A stretch of DNA of 64,000 bases. Source: Corynespora cassiicola. Lineage: Eukaryota; Ascomycota; Dothideomycetes; Pleosporales; Corynesporascaceae. Numbering within the stretch: position 1 is the stretch's first letter; each line of letters begins with the position of its first letter. This document shows positions 1 to 9,030 of the stretch, piece by piece. The DNA lies in the NCBI GenBank assembly GCA_022059125.1, contig JAEUWY010000015.1, forward strand, positions 248,001 to 312,000, read 5' to 3'. A model generated the notes under the pieces. That model saw only the letters and a program-made list of their open reading frames with translations, did no database searches and was not told where the DNA came from. A program made the translations under genes and the position numbers.

Positions 1-591
1 CTCTTTCTACTTACCACATTGTTGCTCATAGTTCCTGACTTCCTCAAAAATGCGGTGATCAAACCAGCCCGTCTCTATCTTCCTTTCTTCACACAAGATT
101 CTGCAAACCGATTTTCAATCATCAACACTTCGAGTCGAGCTAAATTGAATTGACAAGACCCACCCCAGAAGGTCCGTACGTTTTATCGTATACTGATGGT
201 ATCATCATTTAATATACGCCGCCACTAGCATCTCAGCCTGTTGAATCCATCATAAGTAAGTGTCCACTTGTCACACTTTGGCTAATTCGTCCCTTCTCCA
301 GATTACTTGAAGCAGGTCAAAAGCACGCCTTCACAAAAGGACTCCTCTGGCCCGCAGCGCTATGCACGCTTGCCACCTGTACCTATGGTGCGCGTTTCAA
401 ACAAGAAACCCTCAGGCCACCGACATCGTCGAAAACACGATCTCTCCAACTTCGACTCTTCGCCGTTTTCATTCCAACGGCGCCTTTTCGTTAAGACCAG
501 TTTCCAAAGACAAAGATAAAACACAACTAGAAATTGAACATTCCCGGCTTGTGGTAAAGAGCTTCAATGGCTCCTTCAACGCGTTCTGGCC
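1..591. other. Left-edge region, no firm gene
   Basis: This is moderately AT-rich DNA with short open frames in all phases. A plausible intron lies near 254-302 (GTAAGT donor, acceptor CCAG), followed by open frames to about 520, so an upstream exon of the weak gene at 592-883, or of a separate gene, may be here. I could not join the frames into one convincing protein. Confidence 0.4.
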
Positions 592-883
592 ATGTCCGGC
601 GCCGCTGAATGGAAAGACTATCATATACACATTCAAATCTCAGGGGACGATGATGCCCCAATTGAGCCCGTATCCAAACGGCTCGACGATATATCAGACG
701 AGAACACCTTGCGGGGGGAGCAAGTAGATGTTGACGATGGTACGTTTGAATAAACGCTACCAAAAACAGTTTTGACCCTACTTGACTATTCAATGTTTAA
801 CAGGCATTAGAAATCTGCATCAGCAAGAGAAAGAGACTTCACTCACCGACTCGGAACAAGAGATTTGGCCACAGAGCGGATAG
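592..883 (+). CDS. Weak two-exon ORF, unknown protein (75 aa)
   Basis: Joining 592-739 and 804-883 gives a 75-residue acidic, Gln/Glu-rich protein that begins MSGAAEWKDY and ends in EIWPQSG before TAG. The 64-nt intron has a GTACGT donor and a TTTAACAG acceptor, and the frame stays open across the junction, which is the main support. No domain is recognised. The first ATG was chosen because a stop lies in frame 55 nt upstream, but further 5' exons in 300-530 are possible and would move the start. It lies just left of the repeat field and could be the degraded end of an accessory gene. I do not assign a function. Confidence 0.3.
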
Positions 884-1335
884 TGTTATGTCCTATAACT
901 TAGAAAGACTTCTCTGAGAACAGGCGCAAGGGGGCTTTGCAGCAAAGTTTTCGGATAGATAGGGACGTTTATCAATACAGAATATGCCCAAATTTTGTGA
1001 ATGAAGTGATTTTCAGGAATGAATTTGAACCTGATGGCGAGGGATCGCATCAATCTATCGCAGCCTCTCGTTAAAGGTATGCACTTATATTGGCATAAGA
1101 ATAACTTCTGGATCATATCAGGGGCTATTTTTTTCTTCTATGTCTGTATAAGAATATGCTTTAAAAGATTTCCTCGTTCAGATTTATGACCTTGTTTGTG
1201 TCTATGTAAAGGCTACACTTAGTCTATGAGAACATAAATTTGCATCGTACATGTTTATCGTAGTCTCTACGCTCTGCAACTACATCAACATAAGAACATA
1301 AGAGCATGTTAAAAATCCTGCCTCCTCCTGCCATA

Positions 1336-1770
1336 TGACTTTTTCGTATCTAAAAATGAAGGCTCAGAGAACTCATGAGAGCACAAAAACCAGCCTTCAA
1401 AGCTATCCCGAACCCCACACTCTGCGAAAAAACCAATATGACTTTATTTCTAAAACTAAGCACTCACATGTGACCCTTTTCATTTCTAAAAAGGAGGTCA
1501 AAACACAAACATGCGAGCATAAAACTGGCCTTCCACAATCCATGGACTTTACGCCTAGGGTCAACATCAGCACGAGAAATTGTCTGAAAATATCTGGGAG
1601 CAAACTACATGACCCTTTTCGTTTCCAAAAAGGCATCTCCAATGAGCAATATGAGCATAAAACCAGCCTTACAAGATTTATGAAGACCAACCCCTGGGAC
1701 TACATCAGCATGAAAAACCGTCTAAAGTTTCCACTTAAATCAACAAATGACCCTTTTTGCTTATAAAAGC
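1336..1770. repeat. Degenerate tandem repeat, ~138 bp unit, 3+ copies
   Basis: A block beginning TGACYYTTTT followed by TCTAAAAA-like sequence starts at 1336, 1471, 1610 and 1748, giving spacings of 135, 139 and 138 bp. Each unit has a second A-tract (GCATAAAACCAGCC-like) about 33 bp downstream, at about 1385, 1519 and 1657. The units differ by many substitutions. One spacing is not a multiple of three, so the 143-codon open frame across the array (1335-1766) switches frame relative to the repeat, which argues against selection as a repeat protein. Confidence 0.75.
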
Positions 1771-2030
1771 TGCGTTAAACCACATAAATGTCAGCATAAA
1801 AACAAGTAAGCTATATATAATGAGCTCCGCGCGCTAAGTTTCTAAAACATCTTGCGCGAACATCCCGACCTTAAAGAATCTGGAGATGAAAGAAATGTCT
1901 AAAAATCACTGCTATCAGAAGTCATGACCTACTTTTTGTTTAAAACCTGATCGATATTGCGGCAATATCAGCATAAAAACGCAAGCAATATTGCTATGGG
2001 CTCCGCGGACTAGACTTCTAATAATTCCAC
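1748..2030. repeat. Degenerate direct repeat pair, ~176 bp apart
   Basis: The segment from 1748 resembles the segment from 1925: TGACC plus a T-rich tract, then GCATAAAAAC at 1794 and 1971, then GAGCTCCGC/GGGCTCCGC at 1822 and 1998, then a TTCTA A-tract. Spacing is 176-177 bp. The first block is shared with the 138-bp array to the left, so this looks like an extended form of the same unit. Confidence 0.6.
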
Positions 2031-2465
2031 AACAAAGGAGTGGATGTTGTGAAGAGCAAGAACCTGTATAAAAATCGGCCCAATGAGGCCTTCTGATTAA
2101 AACCAACCATATCACTTCAATATGTCTAAAAATCCAAGTCAGAACAGGTGATGTGCAGTTGGGCATTAAAACAGCAGAGAATTATCTTGATGAGCGCTTC
2201 CATCTCCCATCTCGGTCCACTATAACACATGGGCTCGACCATTAAAAGTTCTAGAAAAAGAGCTTTGTGCTTTTTCTTGTCTCTGCTTCTGCCTGTATCC
2301 CTACATCCACACCAGCGGTCTCAAATACAGATATTTAGATATTATGTTTTGCAGCGGCGCATCTAAAGCAATAGACAATGAAGCTGTGGAAAGTTTCCAA
2401 AAAGTGGAAATCTGAACAGTCGTGGAACCGGAGTCATCTAAAAAAAGACTTTTTCATAGGCCTGT

Positions 2466-2810
2466 GTGGGCAGAACAAGCGACGCTGTCTGTTAAAAAAG
2501 AGCTTTGGAGAGCACATATGGCTGCTGTGAGCAAAAGCTGCCCAGTATTCGCCCGACTCGGATATGGGAAAGCAGTAGTAGTGCGTAAAAAAACAGGCAT
2601 CGAAAATTACAAAAAAGTCAACGATTCAGGGGCTATGGGGCATAATGTCTAAAACGAACAGTGTTAGAGAAATGTGGGCAGCACGAGCGAGTCTGCCCGT
2701 CTAAAACCCAAGCAAATGGGAAGAATGTGGCTTTTGAGAGAAAGGCTGTGCACTGTGTATAAAAACCCGAGCGATCTTTGAATATGGGAAAGCAGCTGTA
2801 GTGTATGATT
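2466..2810. repeat. Degenerate direct repeat pair, ~209 bp apart
   Basis: GTGGGCAG at 2466 and 2674 and ATATGGGAAAGCAG at 2572 and 2782 occur in the same order with spacings of 208 and 210 bp. The intervening sequence is only partly similar. A-tracts of the same style as in the repeats to the left continue through it. Confidence 0.6.
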
Positions 2811-3340
2811 TAAAATTATGAATCTAGTGATCAGTGGAGTGAGCGGACCAAATAAAAAAGACATACCACTATCAGACGCATGGAGTTTTGGTGAGGCGGC
2901 AGTTGAGCAAAATCAATAACATAAAGGGATCATGGGGAAGATGCGGCACCGTAGCGCGCAAGCATAGTGATGATGATTGCCATCAACACTTCCAAGCCAA
3001 AGAGAGAGATAGAACATCACATCAGCAACAACACACCAGCTCTGTCATCAACAATTCAAAGCCATGCCATAAGCCTAGCAAAAGATTCCTTTTTAGTCTA
3101 TAACTCGCTAGCTAAAAACGCACCCTCTACCCGCACTCCCCAATCTTCTATACTACAGAAATCTTAGTACATCAAAACCATGACTTTTCCTACGTCCATT
3201 CTTTTATATGAGGTATTCTCTCGTGCCACACATCCCAAAACGAGGTATCAAGCGCGAAAAAAACCAAGAGCCAATCATGCTTTTTTTTTTTTGAAACGCC
3301 GGCGGCTCCGTTTGAGAAACGAATCGCTGGGAATTGTCGA

Positions 3341-3364
3341 GGACGGGACGGGACGGGACGGGAC
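3341..3364. repeat. GGACG microsatellite (4.8 copies)
   Basis: Pentanucleotide GGACG is repeated four times plus GGAC, abutting the stop codon of the minus-strand J-protein gene. It would be the first transcribed bases of that gene's 3' UTR (as CGTCC repeats). Confidence 0.9.
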
Positions 3365-4768
3365 TACCTGGCAGCCCTGGCCTTGGCCTTGCGCTTCCTA
3401 GTCTCGCCATTGGGGTTCTGGGCGGTGGCGGACTGGAGAGCGGCCTCGTCTTCGGGGAGGGTGGACTCTTCGAAGAGGGGTTCTTCGTTCTTCTTTCCGA
3501 GGACGCGGCCGAGAGACTGGTTGTAGAAGAATTTGGGGAGCTTGAAGAGGAGGGTGTCATAGACGGTGGGCTTGGATTCCTCGTCGGGCTGTGGGTTGTT
3601 AGTTTGCATACTCTCTTACGAACTTCGCTGTGGGAAGGGATGAAAACTCACGTCGAGCAAAAACTCCTGCCTGACGCCGTCGTCGGTCTCCTCTTCTAAA
3701 AACACATTGCCGGCCGAGTCAACGACTAGGACCTTGCCGTTCTCAGCCACGACGCGCTTCTTCGCGCCCTGGGGGCCCGAGGTGGGCTCGGTCTCGACCG
3801 GGGTGCTGACGCCAGAGCTGCGCGCCTTCTTCACGGTCGTCGACTTCTTGTCCTTGCGGTTCTCCTTCTCCATGGCGCGCTTCTGCCTGCGGTTCATGGG
3901 CTGCATCTCGTCCGAGCCCTCGTCCCACTGCTGGTTGTTCACGGGGGCAGCGGGCGGGGGCGTGTCTACGCCGGGGATGCCCTGGATGCCCGAGTCGTCG
4001 CCCCAGGCAGTCCTACGAGCGTGGCGAATGTACCTCTCGACGAACTCGCGGCGGCGCTTCCAGCCCATGAGCAAAGCAAAGTAGTGCATTCCTCCGCCCA
4101 TGACGACGAGGAGGCCAAACAAGACGGAACCGAGGCCGGGGCGGAAGCGGGCATAGTAGTAGCCAGTGCCCCTCCACTTGGGGAAGCCGTTCCTGAGGAA
4201 GTGGTCATAACGCTCACGCTCGGGGCCCTTGAGGATGTCGGCGATGACGGTGAGGCGCTGGTAGTCAATCGTGGCCTGCTTGACGTGGGCGTCGATTTCG
4301 CGCTTCGAGGGCTGGCTGACGTTCACGCCGGGCTTCTTGCCGGGCTTCTTGTTCTTTCCCTGTTTGAGGGCATACTGGGCAACAAAGGCCTGGCGGGCCT
4401 TGTCGGGGTGGAGCTGGCGCGAGACCTTGCGGTAGGCCTTGTTCAGTTCGTCCTGCGAGGCGGACGGCTTCACGCCCAGCAGGTCGTAGAAGGTGACATT
4501 GGGGCCGTTGTGGGCAACCACCTCGTCGCGGATGCGGAAAATCTCGTGGTCTGCATTGTTGGAGAGCGGTCAGCCTGCAGGCCTAGCCAGAAGCGTGCAT
4601 GTGGGGAGCTGGGGGGACTGGGGAGCGCATAGCAAGAGGGCAGACGGAGTCCGCAAGCAGGCAATTGGAGAGGGCCAGAAAAAAAGGGCACACACCTTCC
4701 TTGGACCAGGCGGAGACGAGGGCGGCAAAGACGCACAGCACGAGGGCCAGCAGAGTCGGGCTCCTCAT
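3364..4768 (-). CDS. ER membrane J-protein, ERJ5-like (398 aa, 3 exons)
   Basis: Exons 4696-4768, 3652-4550 and 3364-3588 join in frame to 398 residues. A signal peptide fills residues 1-20 (ending VSA|WS). A J-domain starts near residue 45 ([20 protein letters not shown]) with HPD at 72-74, carries a Lys/Pro-rich insertion before its last helix, and is followed by a transmembrane segment around 164-187. The C-terminal third is charged and ends in a [10 protein letters not shown] basic tail. This layout matches yeast Erj5, an ER-membrane Hsp40 that works with Kar2/BiP in folding. Introns of 145 and 63 nt have GTGTGT and GTGAGT donors. The start was chosen because it gives the signal peptide and no upstream ATG is in frame. 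It is divergent from the PRA1 gene across an ~840-bp shared promoter region. Confidence 0.88.
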
Positions 4769-4829
4769 GGCGGCGTTGGGGGAGATGTCGGTGGAGTTGT
4801 GGGCGGCGGGCGCGAAAAAAGGTAGTCTA

Positions 4830-4853
4830 GCAGTAGGGCAGTAGGGCAGTAGG
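4830..4853. repeat. 8-bp repeat x3 (GCAGTAGG)
   Basis: Three perfect copies of GCAGTAGG in the 5' flank of the ERJ5-like gene, 62 bp from its start codon. Confidence 0.9.
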
Positions 4854-5003
4854 GGCACGTTTCGTGAAGCCGAACGTGGACCAATCGAGGCGGAGGCGCG
4901 CAGCCGACAGTCGATGGCGTGCAGCAGTGGCAGCAGATGCAGCAGCAGTCTGTTGCAGCCGTGATGCAAGAGGACAGAGCTGGGCGGCTTGCTGGCGCGC
5001 TGT

Positions 5004-5031
5004 CTGGCTGGCTGGCTGGCTGGCTGGCTGG
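5004..5031. repeat. CTGG microsatellite (7 copies)
   Basis: Seven perfect copies of CTGG in the middle of the divergent promoter region. Confidence 0.95.
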
Positions 5032-5606
5032 GCGGCGGGATATTTCAGCAACCTGTCCCCCCGAGGCAGGCCTGGCCGGGCCAGACGTCCTAGTCCTCCC
5101 TCTCTCCCTGAGCCCTCCCGCCCAAGCCCAAGCCCGAGAGCTTCTGCTTCGGTGGCCTCTTCTGAAGCAAGCGACGCCGCCGCGTGTGGCGCTGGCTGTG
5201 GCGCGCCGGGGCCCTCCCGCCTGTGACTGGCCGGGGCGCTGTGGCTGGGGCGACTCCTTATTTTAGGAGATTCGCGGGTCGACAGGGGCCCGCGTTCAGC
5301 AAAAAGGTCGACCTCTGCCACTGCCCATAGTACTAATACCGCCCGCCGCCAGCCCCGGCACACGTCCTCGTCCTCGTCCTCCCGCACGCCCTCCCTTTAC
5401 GTCCGTACTCGCGCCGCCGCGTCAGCTGCATCCACTCCCTCCCGGACACTGCCCGCACTGTAAGCCCACACTCCCCAGGCTCCCGCGCTGCTTAAAGGCC
5501 TCCGTCTGCTCTCCCGACAGAGGCCACATCTCCCCAAGGACAGCCCTGCACCCATCCACCTCGCACGACACGCTCGCACCCACGACCACGCACCCGCAAG
5601 CTAACC

Positions 5607-6248
5607 ATGGCCCCGAACCCAGATCTCGAAGCCCAGCAGAACCTTCTCACCCCCGACGAGCCCCAGCAGCCCCAACCCTCCCAGCAACCCTCGCAACCCT
5701 CGCAAGCCGCCAGCATCATGTCGCGCCTCAGCATCCCCATCGACGCCCTGACGTCCCGCATGAACCTCTCCGGCCGCTTCGATGGCCTGCGCTCGCAGTC
5801 GCTGTCGTCGCGCTTCGCCAACCTGCGTCCCATCTCCGAGTTCTTCGACGTCAAGCGTGTCTCGAAGCCCGCCAACTTTGGTGAGGTCCAGAGCCGCGTC
5901 AACTACAACCTGGGCTACTTCTCGAGCAACTACGCCGCCGTCTTCGTCATGCTCAGCATCTACAGCCTGCTCACCAACCTGCTGCTGCTCTTCGTCATCT
6001 TCCTCGTCGTCGGCGGCATGTACGGCATCGGCAAGCTCGAGGGCAACGACCTGCAGGTCGCCAGCTTCCGCGCCACCACCTCGCAGCTCTACACGGCCCT
6101 CGTCGTCACCGCCGTGCCCCTGGGCCTCTGGGCCTCCCCCTTCAGCACCGTGCTCTGGCTCATCGGTGCCTCGGGCGTCACCATCATTGGCCACGCCTCG
6201 TTCATGGACAAGCCCATCGAGTCAGCTTTTTCCGAGGAGGCGGTCTAG
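5607..6248 (+). CDS. PRA1 family protein (Yip3-like, 213 aa)
   Basis: A single-exon ORF of 213 residues. A Gln/Pro-rich N-terminus (about 1-37) precedes the PRA1 domain, which has an R-x-x-x-NYNLGYFSSNYA block near residues 93-111 and two long hydrophobic hairpins (about 112-145 and 162-198). PRA1/Yip3 proteins are small Golgi/ER membrane proteins that bind prenylated Rab GTPases and influence membrane recruitment. Length and hydrophobic pattern fit the family. The ATG is in good context (AACCATGG). It shares its promoter with the ERJ5-like gene, and its stop codon is only 26 bp before the next same-strand ORF. Confidence 0.92.
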   Translation: MAPNPDLEAQQNLLTPDEPQQPQPSQQPSQPSQAASIMSRLSIPIDALTSRMNLSGRFDGLRSQSLSSRFANLRPISEFFDVKRVSKPANFGEVQSRVNYNLGYFSSNYAAVFVMLSIYSLLTNLLLLFVIFLVVGGMYGIGKLEGNDLQVASFRATTSQLYTALVVTAVPLGLWASPFSTVLWLIGASGVTIIGHASFMDKPIESAFSEEAV

Positions 6249-6274
6249 GCGGTCGGCCGCGAGCTCCTTACACT

Positions 6275-7675
6275 ATGCCCCCATGGGGAAGACCGCCAGG
6301 GGGGAGAGACGGTGTGGGGAGATTTATGGAGGAGGCAGAGGACGTGTATAGATTTCAAGAACTTGATAGCGAGGACGAAAAGAATGGCGTTAATTTAGAC
6401 CCCGGTTTTCAAAAGGCTTCGAGTGGTAACCACTTCAATCCCGACGAACTTTACTTTAATGATATGGATTTAAGAGCATGGGAAAGTCGACAGGCCGCCG
6501 CTGCTGCCTTGGACGGCGTTTACGATGACGACTATGATTACTTCCCCGAGGACGAGGGCTATTACGAAGACGCCTATGGCGACGTGACCATGTCTGCTGG
6601 CCAATACGAAGAGCTCATGTTTCAGCGCGTCTTGGACAGGATCAGGGTGGCGAGGGCGAACGGCGAGCAGGATGTGCAACTCACTCCAGAGGAACTCCAG
6701 GTCTACCAGAACAAGCTCTTGGGGCGTCGGGCGCCTGCAGTGCGTCCCGCCCCGAGGCCTAGGCCGGTGAGCGCGCCCATCATGTACGTCCCAGAGCAGG
6801 CGGTCGTCAGCACCTCGAGCAATGTTGGCGGCTCTGGCTCCGGGAGCAGCCGGTCGAAGAAGAGCAATCGAACATCGCTCTTCTCTCGGTCCAGGAAAGA
6901 CAAGGAAAAGTCGAGCCGGAAGCGGTCCACGTCGAATGTGTCGGATTCAACCAACCAGTCAATACCCGCGCCTGGCTTTGTCGTTCCCGGGCCTGGCGGG
7001 CAGCCCGTCTATGCGCCCATCAATTCCTATCCACCCAGGATCGCGCGAGCGTCCCCTGTGCGCTCGTCTGGGTCGCCTTCTCGCCCAGGCTCTCGCTCTG
7101 CTTCACTGAACAGTCGTCATATCCCCCAAGCCACACCGCCCAGGGATCTACCTGGGGCGTTTCCAGCGGGATCGCCGCATCGATTCCGCGATGGCACCCC
7201 GCCTCCGCGCTACGGGCGTACTCCGTCTGAATCTCCGCATAGAAGCCGCAGCCGCTCGTCCTCCATCCAAACCTCTAGGCTTGTTCCCTTTCCTGTCACC
7301 GACTATCAGCACTACACTGCAGAGCCGTATCAATACCATGTCCCGGGCCAGCCGGGCCAGGCTGCTCAGCCCCAATATGTACGGAGGGTCGTCTCGGGGC
7401 CTACCGATGCCGCTCATGCATCAATGCCTCGTCGAGTGCCAGTTCCAGCCCAGCGCGCGACCGCACCTGTCCCCGGTGCCCCAGCCAGCCAATCTGATCC
7501 CGTCCTTGCTCAGTCGAGCACGCCTGCAAAGGCTGAAGGAAGCGACGAGGATGACGGCCGCGGCGGCGTGGTTGTGGATGTGGTCCCGCAAGCACAGACA
7601 AGCAAGTCGGGCTCAAGCAGTGGGAGCAAGGATAGTGACAAGAAGCGGAAGAGCAGCCGGAGTAAACGCAAGTAG
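6275..7675 (+). CDS. Ser/Arg/Pro-rich protein of unknown function (466 aa)
   Basis: An uninterrupted 466-codon ORF. The N-terminal ~150 residues are acidic and Tyr-rich (RFQELDSEDEK, then YDDDYDYFPEDEGYYEDAYG near 84-103) and include a segment that may be a conserved helix (about 113-145, EELMFQRVLDRIRVARANGE). The rest is disordered, with Ser/Arg/Pro runs and a basic tail (DKKRKSSRSKRK). I recognise no domain. The first ATG is at 6275; an in-frame ATG at 6326 (MEEAEDVYRF, 449 aa) is equally plausible. Only 26 bp (or 77 bp) separate it from the PRA1 stop, too little for a normal terminator plus promoter, and the two genes are in different frames. Confidence 0.75.
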   Translation: MPPWGRPPGGRDGVGRFMEEAEDVYRFQELDSEDEKNGVNLDPGFQKASSGNHFNPDELYFNDMDLRAWESRQAAAAALDGVYDDDYDYFPEDEGYYEDAYGDVTMSAGQYEELMFQRVLDRIRVARANGEQDVQLTPEELQVYQNKLLGRRAPAVRPAPRPRPVSAPIMYVPEQAVVSTSSNVGGSGSGSSRSKKSNRTSLFSRSRKDKEKSSRKRSTSNVSDSTNQSIPAPGFVVPGPGGQPVYAPINSYPPRIARASPVRSSGSPSRPGSRSASLNSRHIPQATPPRDLPGAFPAGSPHRFRDGTPPPRYGRTPSESPHRSRSRSSSIQTSRLVPFPVTDYQHYTAEPYQYHVPGQPGQAAQPQYVRRVVSGPTDAAHASMPRRVPVPAQRATAPVPGAPASQSDPVLAQSSTPAKAEGSDEDDGRGGVVVDVVPQAQTSKSGSSSGSKDSDKKRKSSRSKRK

Positions 7676-8167
7676 TAAAGCTCTCACTGATCCTGTGCTT
7701 TTTCATCCATGTCATGAAGGAGGTTGTTTTTTGTCTTGCTTCTTCTAGTACTCTTAACGTATCTGTTTAATCTCTGCATGTTTATTCAGCGTTTCTTGGG
7801 GGCATCGCGCATGGCAATGGCGCGTTGGACGGTCACGGTTTTAGGTCTGGCTATACCATGGCTGGGATGCGACAATGGGGAATGCATGCTTTACCTGCGA
7901 TGAATGTGTACCTGCGTGAACATGTCAAGCCCCGTTGAAGGGTGTGTGATGCATCTGTGGCGAGCGCCCAGCTTTCCCACGGTCTGGAGCGGTTTCACGT
8001 GGGAGGAAGGAGCTACCGTGGTTGGGCTACGTCATCGGAACGCGAAATCATGTCCCTAGGCAACCCCCAATCGCAATGCCAACTGTTCCTTCGCCATAGC
8101 TTCTCGCGACTTCTCTGCACATCACTCCTTATCAGATCACGTAGGACGTCCTACTCTCCCATCCGCC
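7676..8167. other. Intergenic spacer with promoter-like elements
   Basis: A 3' flank followed by the promoter of the second J-protein gene. A CRE-like TACGTCAT lies at about 8025-8032, a CACGTG core near 7997, and a perfect palindrome just before the start codon (listed separately). No gene seen. Confidence 0.5.
8141..8154. promoter_or_regulatory. 14-bp perfect palindrome, ATG-proximal
   Basis: GTAGGACGTCCTAC is identical to its own reverse complement, is centred on GACGTC, and ends 13 bp upstream of the J-protein ATG. It could bind a dimeric ACGT-core (bZIP-type) factor or form a hairpin in the 5' UTR. Function is inferred only from symmetry and position. Confidence 0.5.
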
Positions 8168-9030
8168 ATGTCAGGTAAAGCGCCCTTCTCACAAACCACA
8201 CGAACCAGGCTGACTGACCCTCCCTCTCCAGCACCAGACTACTGTACGCCTCCTCCATAGCCCGCCCGCCAGCCAGCCCAGCGCGCGCGCACCTACCTAC
8301 ACCTACCTACCTACACACACACATACTCACCCGCCCCACAGACAAGGTCCTCGAAGTCGACTCCAAAGCCACCCCCCAGCAAATCCGCGATGCCTACAAA
8401 AAAGCCGCCCTAAAGCACCACCCGGACCGCGTCCCCGCCGACTCCCCCGAGCGGCCCGCAAAAACGAAGCGCTTCCAGGCCATCAACGACGCCTACTACA
8501 CGCTCTCCGACCCGACGCGGCGCCGCGACTACGATTCCACGCGCTCGTACTCTTCCTTCACCGGGTCGACGGCCACGCCCAGCGATTCGGATTTCGAGGA
8601 GGAGGTACCACGCGGCGGCGCTAGTGGTGGCGGTGGCATGCCCGGCGGGTTCCCCTGGAGCGCGTTTGGATTCGGCTCAGCGCCCGCGGGGGAGACGGAG
8701 GAGACGCACGATCGGTGGAGCAATGAGCAGTTTGGGGGCGTGTTTGAGGAGATGTTGCGCGAGGAGGGCATGGCCGAGGGGCAGGAAGCAGCTCCGACAG
8801 GCAAGTTTTGGAGCATCATCGGCGGGTTGAGTGGGGGGGCTATGGGGTTCATTGTTGCGAATTTCCCGGGCATGGTTGCGGGGGCGGTGGCGGGGAATAG
8901 GCTGGGGGCTGTGAGGGATGTCAAGGGGAAGAGTGTGTATGCAGTGTTTCAGGAGTTGCCGCAGGCGGATAAGGCGAGGTTGTTGAGTGATCTTGCGGCC
9001 AAGGTGTTTGCGCATGCGGTGGGGTCGTAG
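8168..9030 (+). CDS. J-domain protein with glycine-zipper tail (235 aa, 3 exons)
   Basis: Exons 8168-8174 (7 nt), 8232-8243 (12 nt) and 8342-9030 join to 235 residues starting MSAPDYYKVLEVDSKATP. The J-domain spans about residues 5-70 with HPD at 33-35, then come a Ser/Gly/Glu-rich linker and a Gly/Ala-rich hydrophobic stretch (about 155-195, GGLSGGAMGFIVANFPGMVAG) that may insert in or lie on a membrane. J-proteins stimulate Hsp70 ATPase; the client is unknown. The two tiny exons are needed to supply the first helix residues and the start codon. Both introns (57 and 98 nt) have GTAAAG/GTACGC donors and CCAG/ACAG acceptors, and the phases agree. A CTAC/ACAC repeat sits in intron 2. Confidence 0.85.
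8289..8332. repeat. Simple repeat in intron 2 (CTAC then CA)
   Basis: Interrupted CTAC repeats followed by (CA)n lie inside the second intron of the J-protein gene, close to its acceptor. Confidence 0.8.

Larger units (their letters stand above)
884..3363. other. AT-rich gene-free spacer with repeat field
   Basis: About 2.5 kb without a credible gene. Most of it (about 1310-2830) is made of diverged direct repeats listed separately, with short A-tracts preceded by TCT or GCAT. The last 500 bp before the J-protein gene is ordinary spacer and probably that gene's 3' flank. Confidence 0.6.
4769..5606. promoter_or_regulatory. Shared divergent promoter region (ERJ5-like / PRA1)
   Basis: An 838-bp GC-rich spacer between two divergently transcribed secretory-pathway genes. 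It holds two simple repeats (listed separately) and C/T-rich tracts near 5350-5560 next to the PRA1 start. No clear TATA box was seen on the PRA1 side. The shared promoter role is inferred from orientation only. Confidence 0.55.

Noticed and set aside
1335..1766. 143-codon open frame over the 138-bp repeat
   Set aside because: The repeat spacings (135, 139, 138) change frame within the ORF, so the repeated residues are not in register; it reads as non-coding.
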